This document shows, one piece after another, positions 1 to 7,286 of a stretch of 21,684 nucleotides of DNA. The stretch comes from an uncultured Selenomonadaceae bacterium. Lineage in GTDB: Bacteria; Bacillota; Negativicutes; Selenomonadales; Selenomonadaceae. Both the position numbers and the translations under genes were made by a program. The stretch's first letter is position 1. Each line of letters starts with the position of its first letter. Where the stretch lies: assembly GCA_910579115.1 (NCBI GenBank), contig CAJTSO010000007.1, positions 1 to 21,684 on the forward strand. Reading direction: 5' to 3'. Below the pieces are notes generated by a model that ran no database searches, had not been told where the DNA came from, and saw only the letters and a list, made by a program, of their open reading frames with translations.

Positions 1-1
1 C

Positions 2-610
2 GGCACCGGAGCTGGTCTTCCCGGGGTCATCCTCGCCATTACCCGCCCGGAGCTGAACGTCACCCTGCTGGACTCCCTCCAAAAACGGCTGAAAATCATC
101 GCCGGAATCCTGGGAGAGATTACCGAAGCAGGCCGCCGGAGGGCGGAGGAACAGGCGGAAGGGTCAGAAACCTCCCCCGCCCAGAAAGACCTCCTTCACC
201 TCGCCCGCCTGTCGGAAAATATAACTCTCCTCCACGCCAGAGCCGAAGAAGCCGGCCGCCACCCGGACCACCGGGAGAAATACGACCTGGCCACCGCCCG
301 GGCCGTGGCGAACCTGGGCCTCCTCGCCGAATACCTTCTTCCCCTGCTGGCGCCCGGCGGCCTGGCCGTCTGCCTGAAGGGCCCCGGCTATCCGGAGGAA
401 ATCGCCGCCGCCCGGCAGAAAATCGCCCGGCTGGGGGGAGAAATTGTCAATGTAAAGGAACTGCAGCTTCCTACCGATGGCCAAGATAAACGGGCCGTCA
501 TATACATAAGGAAAGTCAGGGGAACCCCGGGCAAATTCCCCCGCACCCCGGCGGAAATAAAAAGAGAGAAGAAGCATTCCGGACCCTCTCCGTCATGTCT
601 AATGACATGA
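2..610 (+). CDS. rsmG: 16S rRNA (guanine-N7) methyltransferase RsmG, 3' part
   Basis: This is the C-terminal part of RsmG (GidB), which uses SAM to methylate a guanine N7 in 16S rRNA. The 5' end lies outside the window. The frame opens with the SAM-binding loop GTGAGLPGVILAI, then TLLDSLQKRLKII, and later YDLATARAVANLGLLAEYLL and LLAPGGLAVCLKG, all in the family order. Between the LDSLQKR motif and the ATARAVA motif it has a longer, charged stretch than usual (roughly 25 extra residues). The normal family ending (KFPRTPAEIKREK) is followed by about a dozen residues encoded by an intergenic repeat, and the stop codon lies inside that repeat. rsmG usually sits near dnaA/oriC in Firmicutes, which fits the DnaA boxes just downstream. 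Family assignment is secure. Confidence 0.93.
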   Translation, partial: GTGAGLPGVILAITRPELNVTLLDSLQKRLKIIAGILGEITEAGRRRAEEQAEGSETSPAQKDLLHLARLSENITLLHARAEEAGRHPDHREKYDLATARAVANLGLLAEYLLPLLAPGGLAVCLKGPGYPEEIAAARQKIARLGGEIVNVKELQLPTDGQDKRAVIYIRKVRGTPGKFPRTPAEIKREKKHSGPSPSCLMT

Positions 611-677
611 CACCTCTCCCAAAGGGAGAGGCAAGAACGCCTCCTTGGCTCCCCCTCTGGGTCGGAATGAGTGCTTA
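583..677 (+). repeat. 95-bp intergenic repeat, copy 1
   Basis: A 95-bp segment that recurs in reverse orientation at 3502-3596 with about 85% identity by hand alignment. It contains a small palindrome (GTCATGTC/GACATGAC) and a CTCTCCC/GGGAGAG hairpin. It overlaps the last nine codons of rsmG and contains the rsmG stop. Confidence 0.85.
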
Positions 678-688
678 GGCTATACTAA

Positions 689-759
689 AAGCGGTAACCC
701 CTAATCCACCTAAAAGGCTCCCCTCTAGGGGAGCTGTCGCTGAAAGCGACTGAGGGGTG
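689..759 (+). repeat. 71-bp intergenic repeat (GGCTCCCCT hairpin module), copy 1
   Basis: A 71-bp module with two hairpins, GCTCCCCT/AGGGGAGC and GTCGCTGAAAGCGAC. It has a same-length homologue at 6888-6958. Related half-modules occur at 3391-3414 and 17893-17935. Confidence 0.8.
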
Positions 760-781
760 AAAATATAAGCCGTTCGCCTGC

Positions 782-831
782 TCTTTCACCCATCCGGCGG
801 CTTCGCCGCCACCTCCCCTACAGGGGAGGCT
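782..831 (+). repeat. 50-bp intergenic repeat (CCGGCGGC hairpin module), copy 1
   Basis: It contains the hairpins GGCGGCTTCGCCGCC and CCTCCCCTACAGGGGAGG. A same-length, nearly identical copy lies at 18975-19024. With the two preceding modules it fills most of the 411-nt gap after rsmG. Confidence 0.8.
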
Positions 832-852
832 ATCAGATCGATTATATGTTAC

Positions 853-907
853 TTATCCACATTCTGTGGATAAAAAAGTGGAAAACCTTTTCCCAATTTG
901 TGGAAAG
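853..907. promoter_or_regulatory. DnaA-box cluster 1
   Basis: There are two perfect TTATCCACA boxes in inverted orientation (853-861 forward, 865-873 reverse, 3 nt apart). A weaker reverse box (TGTGGAAAG, 899-907) follows. A 10-bp palindrome GTGATATCAC lies just after, at 915-924. See the matching cluster at 1727-1775. Confidence 0.8.
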
Positions 908-1021
908 CTCAAAAGTGATATCACAATAAGCCATTTCACCCTTTTACTGCCTTAATTTCCCTTTAACGAAACCCCGGAGCATTCCGTGGAAAACCAGCTT
1001 TTCAGAAAAGAGGTAACTATT

Positions 1022-1672
1022 ATGAAGCAAAAGCTTGCCCTTGCCCTGAGCGCCCTCCTGTTGGGGAGCTATGCCGCCTGCAAAGCCCCCGGCCCGTCAC
1101 TTTCCGAGGGAAACGACGGCCTGACCACCCTGGTGGAAAACTTTCTGACTCCGGCCGCCGCCGAGGCTAAGAAAAAGACTAAAGAGGAAAAGCGGAAGGA
1201 AAAGGAGGAAAAACAAAAAGAAAAACAAAGGCAGGCCCACTACATCTACCTGTTCAGCGACGATGGCTTCAACTACTATCTGGACGGCGAGATTTCCTGC
1301 CACACCTATCCCCCGGTGGGATATGAAAAGCTGATAGACGTGTGGATCAAGATCCTGCCCATCGGCGTTGCCCCGGAAACCGAAGTCCTCGACCACCAGA
1401 CCTATTATCTCCAGCACTACCTCCTCTATCCCAAAAATGATCAGATAATGTTCCTGTCCGAGCTGGAGGTGGACGGCCGCCCCGACAACGATATTCAGGA
1501 GCGCCCCTACGATACGCGGAATTGGGAAAATCTTATCCCCGGTTCCCTGGAAGAAAACATCTACCGGGAATGCATGAAGCGCCAGAAAAAGCTGAAACAG
1601 CGGGGAGATAAAAAGTCCGCCGTCAAAACTGCCGGAGATTTCCTCGAAGATACCCTCCGCATTTCCCTGTAA
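1022..1672 (+). CDS. Small exported protein, surface-adhesin-E-like, function unknown
   Basis: A 216-residue protein of unknown function. The ATG at 1022 is preferred over the GTG 36 nt upstream because AAAAGAGGT precedes it and it starts a clean signal peptide (MKQK, then a hydrophobic run ending SYAAC). The YAAC could be an imperfect lipobox, so a lipoprotein is possible. Residues about 50-75 are a very basic and acidic Lys/Glu-rich stretch. After it comes a compact domain with YIYLFSDDGFNYYLDG, IDVWIKILP and later YLLYP...FLSELEVDG, the pattern of short secreted proteins common in Negativicutes and loosely called surface-adhesin E domains. The gene stands alone between two DnaA-box clusters. 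The product name is tentative; that it is a real exported protein is likely. Confidence 0.75.
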   Translation: MKQKLALALSALLLGSYAACKAPGPSLSEGNDGLTTLVENFLTPAAAEAKKKTKEEKRKEKEEKQKEKQRQAHYIYLFSDDGFNYYLDGEISCHTYPPVGYEKLIDVWIKILPIGVAPETEVLDHQTYYLQHYLLYPKNDQIMFLSELEVDGRPDNDIQERPYDTRNWENLIPGSLEENIYRECMKRQKKLKQRGDKKSAVKTAGDFLEDTLRISL

Positions 1673-1720
1673 CCACACCGCATTTCAACAAGCTTTGTGC
1701 AAAAACCAAGGTAAATCGGT

Positions 1721-1781
1721 GGATATTGTGGATAAAAATGTGGATAACTGGGGAAAATTTCCTCATTTATCCACAATATCC
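1721..1781. promoter_or_regulatory. DnaA-box cluster 2 with long inverted repeat
   Basis: Three perfect DnaA boxes: reverse at 1727-1735, reverse at 1739-1747, forward at 1767-1775. The outer two are embedded in a perfect 16-bp inverted repeat (1721-1736 and 1766-1781, GGATATTGTGGATAAA and its complement) around a 29-nt centre. It lies about 45 nt upstream of the trkA start, so it could also affect trkA transcription. Confidence 0.85.
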
Positions 1782-1823
1782 GCTAAATGCTCAGAAACAA
1801 ACGGTTAAACAGGAGGCAGACCA

Positions 1824-3173
1824 GTGCGAGTTGTTATTATCGGGGCCGGTAAGCTGGGCTACAGCATTGCCGAGCTAATGAGCAATGAGCAGTACGACGT
1901 GGTGTTTATCGACCGGGATGAACAGCGGCTGGAGGAAGCCAAAAGCACCCTCGACGTCCTCACCATCTGCAGCGCCGCCACCAGCCAATCCCTTTTCCTT
2001 GACCTGGATGTAAAGGGAGCCGACATGGTCATCTCCGTTACCGACAGCGACGAAACAAATATGGTGGCCTCACTCATGGCGAAGCACTTCGGCATCCGCC
2101 ACACCGTTGCCCGCATCCGGGACGCCCAGCTGCTCCAGGATGGCCAGGAATTCCTGAAAAAAAGCTTCCATATCGACCAGATAATAAATCCGGAGATGAT
2201 TACCGCCCGGGAAATCCGCCGGGATATCATGACCCCCGCCGCCCTTGACGTGGAGGATTTTGCCGGAGGAAAGGTCCGGCTTTTCGAGACGAAAATCAGA
2301 CGCAGCTCAAAATTTTCCGGGGTCATGCTGAAGGATCTGCGCCTGCCGGAAAATGTGCTGGCGGCCATGATTTTCCGGGACAATCACATGATTATCCCCC
2401 ACGGCAACGATGCCCTCCGTCCCGGGGACAACGCTTATTTCGTCGGCGATCCCGTCTCCATCGAGAAGGTCAGCAGCAACTTCGTCCAGCGGACGGCCAA
2501 GAAAATCAACCGAGTGCTCATCGTGGGGGCGGGCCGTACCGGCCGGGCTCTGGCGAAAATGCTGGAAGACGAGGGTCTGCGGGTAAAGATCATCGACAGC
2601 GATCCGGAACGGTGCCAGCTGGCCGCCGACCAGCTGAAAAACAGCCTGATTATCAATGGTGACGCCTCCAATATCGACCTCCTGACCACCGAAGGGGCCG
2701 GAGATTCCGACGTGGCCATCTGCCTCACGGAGGATGACAAGCTGAACCTGATGCTGGCCCTGCTCCTGAAGCACATGGGCGCGGAGAAGACAGTGGTCCG
2801 GATCGCCCGCAGTGAATACACCGGCCTAATGAAAAAGGTGGGGGTGGATATCGCCGTATCCTCCCGGCTCCTGTCCGCCGCCGAAGTCCTTGCCTTTGCC
2901 CGCCGGGGAGGCGTGGTGGCCGTATCCTTTCTGGAGGGGGCCAAGGCTGAGGCGGTGGAGGTAAAGGTCCAGCGGGGCGCTCCCGTTATCGGCAAATCCC
3001 TCTCCATGGCCCAGTTGCCCAGGGAATGTCTCGTCTGCTCTGTGGTAAAGGACGGGGAGGCTAAAATCGCCCGGGGCAGCACTGTGCTGTCCGCCGGGGA
3101 TACCGTCATCCTCATCCTCGATACCCGTTACTCCAACCAGGTGATGGAATACTTCAAGGGCAGCAAGACATGA
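1824..3173 (+). CDS. trkA: Trk potassium uptake regulatory subunit TrkA
   Basis: The cytoplasmic NAD(H)/nucleotide-binding gating subunit of the Trk K+ uptake system, 449 residues, the usual full length with two RCK_N/RCK_C pairs. The first Rossmann fold opens with GAGKLG (residues 7-12) and has acidic residues D30/D32 at the end of beta-2. The first RCK_C spans about 140-225. The second Rossmann repeat has GAGRTG (235-240) with D258/D260, and the second RCK_C spans about 370-449. It starts at GTG, with AGGAGG at 1811-1816. It would bind the membrane subunits encoded at 3650-6732, although 476 nt of repeat sequence separate them, so a single transcript is not assured. Confidence 0.95.
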   Translation: MRVVIIGAGKLGYSIAELMSNEQYDVVFIDRDEQRLEEAKSTLDVLTICSAATSQSLFLDLDVKGADMVISVTDSDETNMVASLMAKHFGIRHTVARIRDAQLLQDGQEFLKKSFHIDQIINPEMITAREIRRDIMTPAALDVEDFAGGKVRLFETKIRRSSKFSGVMLKDLRLPENVLAAMIFRDNHMIIPHGNDALRPGDNAYFVGDPVSIEKVSSNFVQRTAKKINRVLIVGAGRTGRALAKMLEDEGLRVKIIDSDPERCQLAADQLKNSLIINGDASNIDLLTTEGAGDSDVAICLTEDDKLNLMLALLLKHMGAEKTVVRIARSEYTGLMKKVGVDIAVSSRLLSAAEVLAFARRGGVVAVSFLEGAKAEAVEVKVQRGAPVIGKSLSMAQLPRECLVCSVVKDGEAKIARGSTVLSAGDTVILILDTRYSNQVMEYFKGSKT

Positions 3174-3198
3174 TCACTGCCGGTACAATGCCGACCCT

Positions 3199-3473
3199 AA
3201 AGCCTCCCCTGTAGGGGAGGTGCCCATCAGTGCGACTCCCTACGCTATGCCGTCGTCTTACGACTCGGCAATCGCTAAGGCCGTCTGCATGACACTCACT
3301 AAATTCGTCCATCGCTTCGCTCGGACTTATTAAGTGAGTTAGTCAAGCGGTCGGGGTGACAGACAAATCAATTTTTTTCCTGTTTCATCCCTCAGTCGCT
3401 TCCAGCGACAGCTCCTGCAAACTACTAAGCTCTACCATCGTCTTGCGACTCGGCAATCGCTAAGTAGTTTACA
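3199..3473. repeat. Mosaic intergenic repeat block between trkA and trkH1
   Basis: This fills most of the 476-nt gap. It opens with CCTCCCCTGTAGGGGAGG. Two related copies of the module ending CGACTCGGCAATCGCTAAG follow (about 3229-3283 and 3416-3473), then a GTCGCT...AGCGAC hairpin (about 3394-3412). The CGGCAATCGCTAAG module recurs in reverse at 6967-7021 and 18866-18924. I see no gene or convincing promoter here. Confidence 0.75.
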
Positions 3474-3501
3474 TGGCTCGCACTAAATGCGCTTCGCTTA
3501 T

Positions 3502-3596
3502 TAAGTGCTCATGCCAACCCAGAGGGAGAGCTAAGGGGGCGTTCCTGCCTCTCCATTTGTAAGAGGTGTCATGTCGTCAGACATGACAGAGAGGGT
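3502..3596 (-). repeat. 95-bp intergenic repeat, copy 2 (inverted)
   Basis: The reverse-orientation partner of 583-677, also exactly 95 bp. It includes a GTCATGTCGTCAGACATGAC palindrome. It ends 53 bp before the proposed trkH1 start. Confidence 0.85.
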
Positions 3597-3649
3597 TCTT
3601 GCGTCCCCTACAGGAAAAGCCTTATCAATGTCAGAAAGGAGGCGCCGAT

Positions 3650-5275
3650 ACGGATTACCGTCTTATTGCCGGAATTTTGGGACGGCTTATCAGCTTTGCT
3701 TCCCTTACCCTGCTGATTCCCCTGGCCTATGCCCTTTACGACGGCTCCACTGCCTATGACGGCAGTAAATTTATCGGCGCCGCCTGGACCGCCAGCGGTC
3801 TGCCGGCCTTTGCCACCACCCTGGCGGTTTCTCTCGCCCTGGGAATCGTCCTCATTGCTACCGGCGCCTACCGCCGGGGGGTGCTTCCCATTGGGGAAGG
3901 CTCCATGCTGCTGGCTCTCTTTTTTTCCTATATGACTGTCTTTGGTATGCTCCCCTACTACAGCTCCGGGCGGTTTGATCTGCTTGACGCCTTTTTGGAA
4001 AGCGTCTCCGGCTTCACTACCACGGGGATGACCATCCTGCCGGGGGATGTTCCCCCGGCCTTCGTCCTGTGGCGTTCCCTGACCCAGTGGCTGGGGGGGC
4101 TGTTCATTCTGGTGGCTTTTTTCACCGTTCTCTTTCCTCTGGGAGGGGCCTTCGGCCTGGTTCTTCCTGAGGGAAGCCGGGCCCCTGTATCGAGGCGGCT
4201 TTCCTCCATCAGCCGCCTGGCCCTCCGGGTGGCTCTCACCTACCTGATGGTAACCGCTGTCCTGATGGCAGTTTTCCGTTTGGCCGGGGCGGATTTCTTT
4301 GATGCCGTCAATCTGGCCTTTGCGGTGATTTCCTCCGGGGGAACCCACAACACCCTTGAGCCCGGCCTGATGAACGACGGCATTATGTCGGCGGCCCTCA
4401 TGGTGGGAATGTTGTTTTCCTCCGGGAATTTCCTCCTGTACCATGAGGCCCTCCGCCGCCGCAATCCCATAAATCTTTTCCGTTATGCGGAGCATCGTAT
4501 TTTTCTGATAACCATCCTTACTGCCGGCCTTCTGATGGGAGTTTCCCTTTGGGCCCACGGGGTATACGGCTTCCTTCACTCTCTGCACCGGGGACTCTTT
4601 GAGGCTGTTTCCTTCGCCACCACCACCGGCATATCCACCGCCGAATACCTGCCCTGGCCTCCCTTTGCCCGCCTTTGTATGCTGCTGCTGGCTTTTACCG
4701 GCGGCTGTATCGGCTCTGCCTCCGGTGGGCTGAAGGTTGCCCGGATGGTAATCATGCTGAAGTCCCTTTGGGGAGAAATAAAAAAGATTCTCCATCCCCA
4801 GGCTTTTATTCCGGTATACCTGGGGCGGCGGCCGGTTGATTCCGTCATCGTCAACCGGGTCATGGGATTTTTCTTCCTGTATATATCCGTGCTTTTCAGC
4901 GGGGTTTTCCTCATCTCCCTGGTGAGCGATCTGTCCCTGATGGAGTCCCTCATGCTGGGAGTCTCCTGCCTTTCCAGCATAGCGTCCGCCGCGAAGCTGG
5001 CGGGAGCCTCCGCTGTATTCAGCGGCTATCCGCCCCTCTTGAAGCTGGTCTGCGCCCTCCTGATGCTCATTGGCCGGCTGGAGGTTTTCGCCTTTTTCCT
5101 GCTTTTCGGGGCGGTGAAACATTCCGGTGACAGGGAAAAGGGGCGGGGCAGCAGCCGCGGCGGGGAAGGAAAGACAAGGACAAGAGGCCCTTGGGAAATC
5201 AGAGACGCCAGCGCCTTTTCCGATTCCCAAAGCGGCAGCTTCCTGGGCCGCCTGCTGGGAGGTGGCAGAAAATGA
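3650..5275 (+). CDS. trkH: TrkH-type K+ transporter membrane subunit (first paralogue, apparent ACG start)
   Basis: A membrane K+ channel-like subunit of Trk, about 541 residues, with many hydrophobic helices and TrkH pore-loop regions (SGFTTTGMT, SSGGTHNT, FATTTGIST). The fourth loop reads SCLSSIASAAKL and lacks the conserved TVG-type glycine. After the last helix (MLIGRLEVFAFFLLF) there is a polar Gly/Ser/Arg-rich tail of about 55 residues. An ideal AAAGGAGG (3635-3642) lies 7 nt before an in-frame ACG at 3650. From there TDYRLIAGILGRL aligns residue for residue with MNVRLVVHYLGRL of the next gene, so ACG sits where ATG is expected. The only conventional upstream start is TTG at 3599, just past a repeat and with a poor site. 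The stop overlaps the next start (ATGA). Confidence 0.88.
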   Translation, partial: TDYRLIAGILGRLISFASLTLLIPLAYALYDGSTAYDGSKFIGAAWTASGLPAFATTLAVSLALGIVLIATGAYRRGVLPIGEGSMLLALFFSYMTVFGMLPYYSSGRFDLLDAFLESVSGFTTTGMTILPGDVPPAFVLWRSLTQWLGGLFILVAFFTVLFPLGGAFGLVLPEGSRAPVSRRLSSISRLALRVALTYLMVTAVLMAVFRLAGADFFDAVNLAFAVISSGGTHNTLEPGLMNDGIMSAALMVGMLFSSGNFLLYHEALRRRNPINLFRYAEHRIFLITILTAGLLMGVSLWAHGVYGFLHSLHRGLFEAVSFATTTGISTAEYLPWPPFARLCMLLLAFTGGCIGSASGGLKVARMVIMLKSLWGEIKKILHPQAFIPVYLGRRPVDSVIVNRVMGFFFLYISVLFSGVFLISLVSDLSLMESLMLGVSCLSSIASAAKLAGASAVFSGYPPLLKLVCALLMLIGRLEVFAFFLLFGAVKHSGDREKGRGSSRGGEGKTRTRGPWEIRDASAFSDSQSGSFLGRLLGGGRK

Positions 5276-6732
5276 ACGTCCGGCTTGTAGTCCATTATCT
5301 GGGCAGACTTTCCACCGGTCTCAGCCTGCTGATGATCATTCCCGCCCTGATCGCCATTTTCCACGGGGAGAGCGACGGGATCGCCTTCGTCGTCTCCTGC
5401 GGAATTTCCTTTATCTTGGGCATAAACATGAAAATGTGGGGCCGCAACGGCTCCAGTCCGGTTACCGAGCTTTCCATGCACGATGGTATCGCCATCACGG
5501 CCCTTGGCTGGCTGCTGATAAATATTCTTGGGACCTTTCCCTACATTCTCTCCGGCCACCTGGGAATCCTGGACGGCGTATTTGAAACGGTAGCGGGCTT
5601 TACCGGCTGCGGCGGCACGGTCTTTCCCGACCTGTCCGGGCTCCCCCATTCCCTCCTTTTCTGGCGCTCCCTGACCCAGTGGCTGGGAGGCCTGGGGATT
5701 ATCGTCATCTTCGTTGCCCTGCTGCCCCAGACGGGGCACAGCGCCCTGCAGCTCTACCAGGCGGAAACCTCCCGGATGTCCTCGGGCCGCCGCCGCCCCC
5801 GCCTGCAGGAAATGGTGCTGGTAATATTCAACATTTATCTCATGTTCACGGCTCTGGCCGGAGTAGTCTACTGGCTGGCGGGAATGAATTTTCCCGCGGC
5901 TTTGAACCACGCCATGACCACCATCTCCACCGGCGGCTTCTCCATCTACAACGAGTCCATCGCCTACTATGACAGCCCGGTGGTAGAAGGGGCGGTAATT
6001 TTCTTCATGGTGCTGTCCGGGGGAAACTTCAACCTCTACTACCACGCCTACAAGAACGGTCTCCAGGTCCTGTGGAAGGATACGGAGTTCCGGACTTACC
6101 TGGGGCTTCTGGCCTTTGCCACGGTATTTATCGCCCTTTCCCTCGTGAAGGCCCTTGATTATTCCTTGAAGGAAGCCTTACGGGAGGCGGCCTTTGTAGC
6201 CACGGCCCAGGCCTCCGCCGGCTTTTCGGCCTTCAACTATGAGCATTGGCCGGCCTCCCTCCAGTGCGTGCTGGTGCTCCTGATGCTCTCCGGGGGCTGT
6301 TCCGGCTCCACCACCGCCGGTCTCAGGATTTCCCGCCTCATTCTGCTGGTAAAAATGGTGGTCCACTCCGTGGAAATATCCATCAATCCCCGGGTCCACA
6401 AGGCCATCACGATCAACGGCCAGCGGATTAACGACAGCGTCCTTTACGGTGTTGGCCGTTTTTTCTTCCTGTATATGTTCTTTCTGGCCCTCTGGACCCT
6501 CCTGTACACATTGGACGGCATGAAGCTCTACGACAGCCTGGGGCTGTCCCTGGCCTCCATGACCACCGTAGGTCCCGGCTTCGGCCTGGTGGGCCCCACG
6601 GAAAGCTACGCGGGCCTTTCCAGCTGGTCAAAAATCGTCACCCTCCTGGCCATGCTCATGGGAAGGCTGGAAATGTTTTCCATCCTGGCGCTCTTTACCC
6701 CCGAGTTCTGGCATAAGGACCGGGGCTGGTAA
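5272..6732 (+). CDS. trkH: TrkH-type K+ transporter membrane subunit (second paralogue)
   Basis: A 486-residue TrkH/KtrB superfamily subunit that would conduct K+ under control of TrkA. The ATG at 5272 overlaps the upstream stop (ATGA), with GGGAGGT at 5257-5263, so the two are translationally coupled. All four pore-loop regions keep a glycine: AGFTGCGGT, TISTGGFS, ASAGFSAF and MTTVGPGFG. Loops 1 and 3 deviate from the usual TTTG form, while loops 2 and 4 are canonical. The C-terminus has the family's MLMGRLEMFSILALF helix. TrkH works as a dimer; this gene and its neighbour could form homo- or heterodimers. The assignment is firm, the pairing is inferred. Confidence 0.95.
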   Translation: MNVRLVVHYLGRLSTGLSLLMIIPALIAIFHGESDGIAFVVSCGISFILGINMKMWGRNGSSPVTELSMHDGIAITALGWLLINILGTFPYILSGHLGILDGVFETVAGFTGCGGTVFPDLSGLPHSLLFWRSLTQWLGGLGIIVIFVALLPQTGHSALQLYQAETSRMSSGRRRPRLQEMVLVIFNIYLMFTALAGVVYWLAGMNFPAALNHAMTTISTGGFSIYNESIAYYDSPVVEGAVIFFMVLSGGNFNLYYHAYKNGLQVLWKDTEFRTYLGLLAFATVFIALSLVKALDYSLKEALREAAFVATAQASAGFSAFNYEHWPASLQCVLVLLMLSGGCSGSTTAGLRISRLILLVKMVVHSVEISINPRVHKAITINGQRINDSVLYGVGRFFFLYMFFLALWTLLYTLDGMKLYDSLGLSLASMTTVGPGFGLVGPTESYAGLSSWSKIVTLLAMLMGRLEMFSILALFTPEFWHKDRGW

Positions 6733-6794
6733 GTGAAATACAGCTTTACGGCTAAAAATTTACCTGATAACCAGCCCTGTCCGATAGCAAATCA

Positions 6795-6838
6795 AAAACT
6801 CCCATCTGTAGCAATTGCTGTAGATGGGAGTTTTCTAT
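6795..6838 (+). terminator. Rho-independent terminator after the trkH pair
   Basis: A 13-bp stem AAAACTCCCATCT/AGATGGGAGTTTT with an inner self-complementary AGCAATTGCT and a T-rich tail. It is nearly symmetrical, so it may act in both directions. Confidence 0.9.
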
Positions 6839-6887
6839 TCCGTCTAATCGGCTCACCTGTAGTTGCAATAAGCGCCTAAGCCGCTGC

Positions 6888-6958
6888 AAGCGGTAGCCTC
6901 TAATCCGTCTCATAGGCTCCCCTATAGGGGAGCTGTCACTGAAAGCGCCTGAGGAGTG
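6888..6958 (+). repeat. 71-bp intergenic repeat, copy 2
   Basis: Same length and orientation as 689-759, with the hairpins GCTCCCCTATAGGGGAGC and TGTCACTGAAAGCG. Confidence 0.8.
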
Positions 6959-6966
6959 TGCAGCCG

Positions 6967-7021
6967 TGCAAAATACTTAGCGATTGCCGGACATAGCAAC
7001 GGCAGAGCTCAGTATTTTGCA
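6967..7021. repeat. Palindromic repeat module (TGCAAAATACTTAGCGATTG...)
   Basis: An imperfect 55-bp palindrome. The arms TGCAAAATACT and AGTATTTTGCA are perfect; inner arms TTGCCG and CGGCAG are partly matched. Relatives at 3416-3473 and 18866-18924 keep the same symmetry although the outer arm sequence differs, which suggests compensatory change and selection for the fold. Confidence 0.75.
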
Positions 7022-7228
7022 GGAGCTGCCGCTTCCTTGATTGTCAGCATTCCTTTCTGAACCAGTTCCTTGAGCATTTCAATCTTTCCCTTAGCTATAC
7101 CTTCCGCTAATTTTTGCTCCATTTCCAGTGCCAACGTCATATACTCCCGCCTCCATTCGTCCCGGTTTTTTCACCGTTTCCACCGCTTCGTCTATTTCCT
7201 TCATCAGCTCGTCCTTTATTACTTTTAT
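7009..7228 (-). pseudogene. Remnant of a Rpn/PD-(D/E)XK nuclease-family transposase-like gene
   Basis: Read on the minus strand, the 5' part gives DELMKEIDEAVETVKK. After a one-base frame change in an A run (T run at 7166-7171) it gives RDEWRREYMTLALEMEQKLA and then EGIAKGKIEMLKELVQKG, ending at a stop inside a repeat. The W-R-R-E-Y-M and charged helical tail resemble the C-terminal end of Rpn-type recombination-promoting nucleases, which are often found as decaying copies. The catalytic N-terminal domain is absent and stops lie immediately upstream. Family assignment is from memory of the tail pattern and is moderate. Confidence 0.55.
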
Positions 7229-7286
7229 TCAGTTTATAATTGCTATTTACCCAAGATAACCAAATATGGTATTACAAAAATGCCGG

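Noticed and set aside
1097..1678. Minus-strand frame opposite the small exported protein
   Set aside because: The plus-strand gene has a signal peptide, ribosome site and family-like domain; the other frame is its shadow.
3416..3473. tRNA or integron attC site suggested by the palindromic repeats
   Set aside because: No cloverleaf, anticodon arm or TPsiC signature; no integrase; the same sequence recurs as an intergenic repeat module.
3608..5230. A 540-codon open frame on the minus strand opposite trkH1
   Set aside because: It is the antisense of a clear TrkH gene; the translation is Gly/Gln/Glu-rich with no domain, as expected from third-base GC bias.
5026..6045. A 339-codon minus-strand open frame across the trkH1/trkH2 junction
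   Set aside because: Antisense artefact over two well-supported membrane protein genes; composition is non-protein-like.
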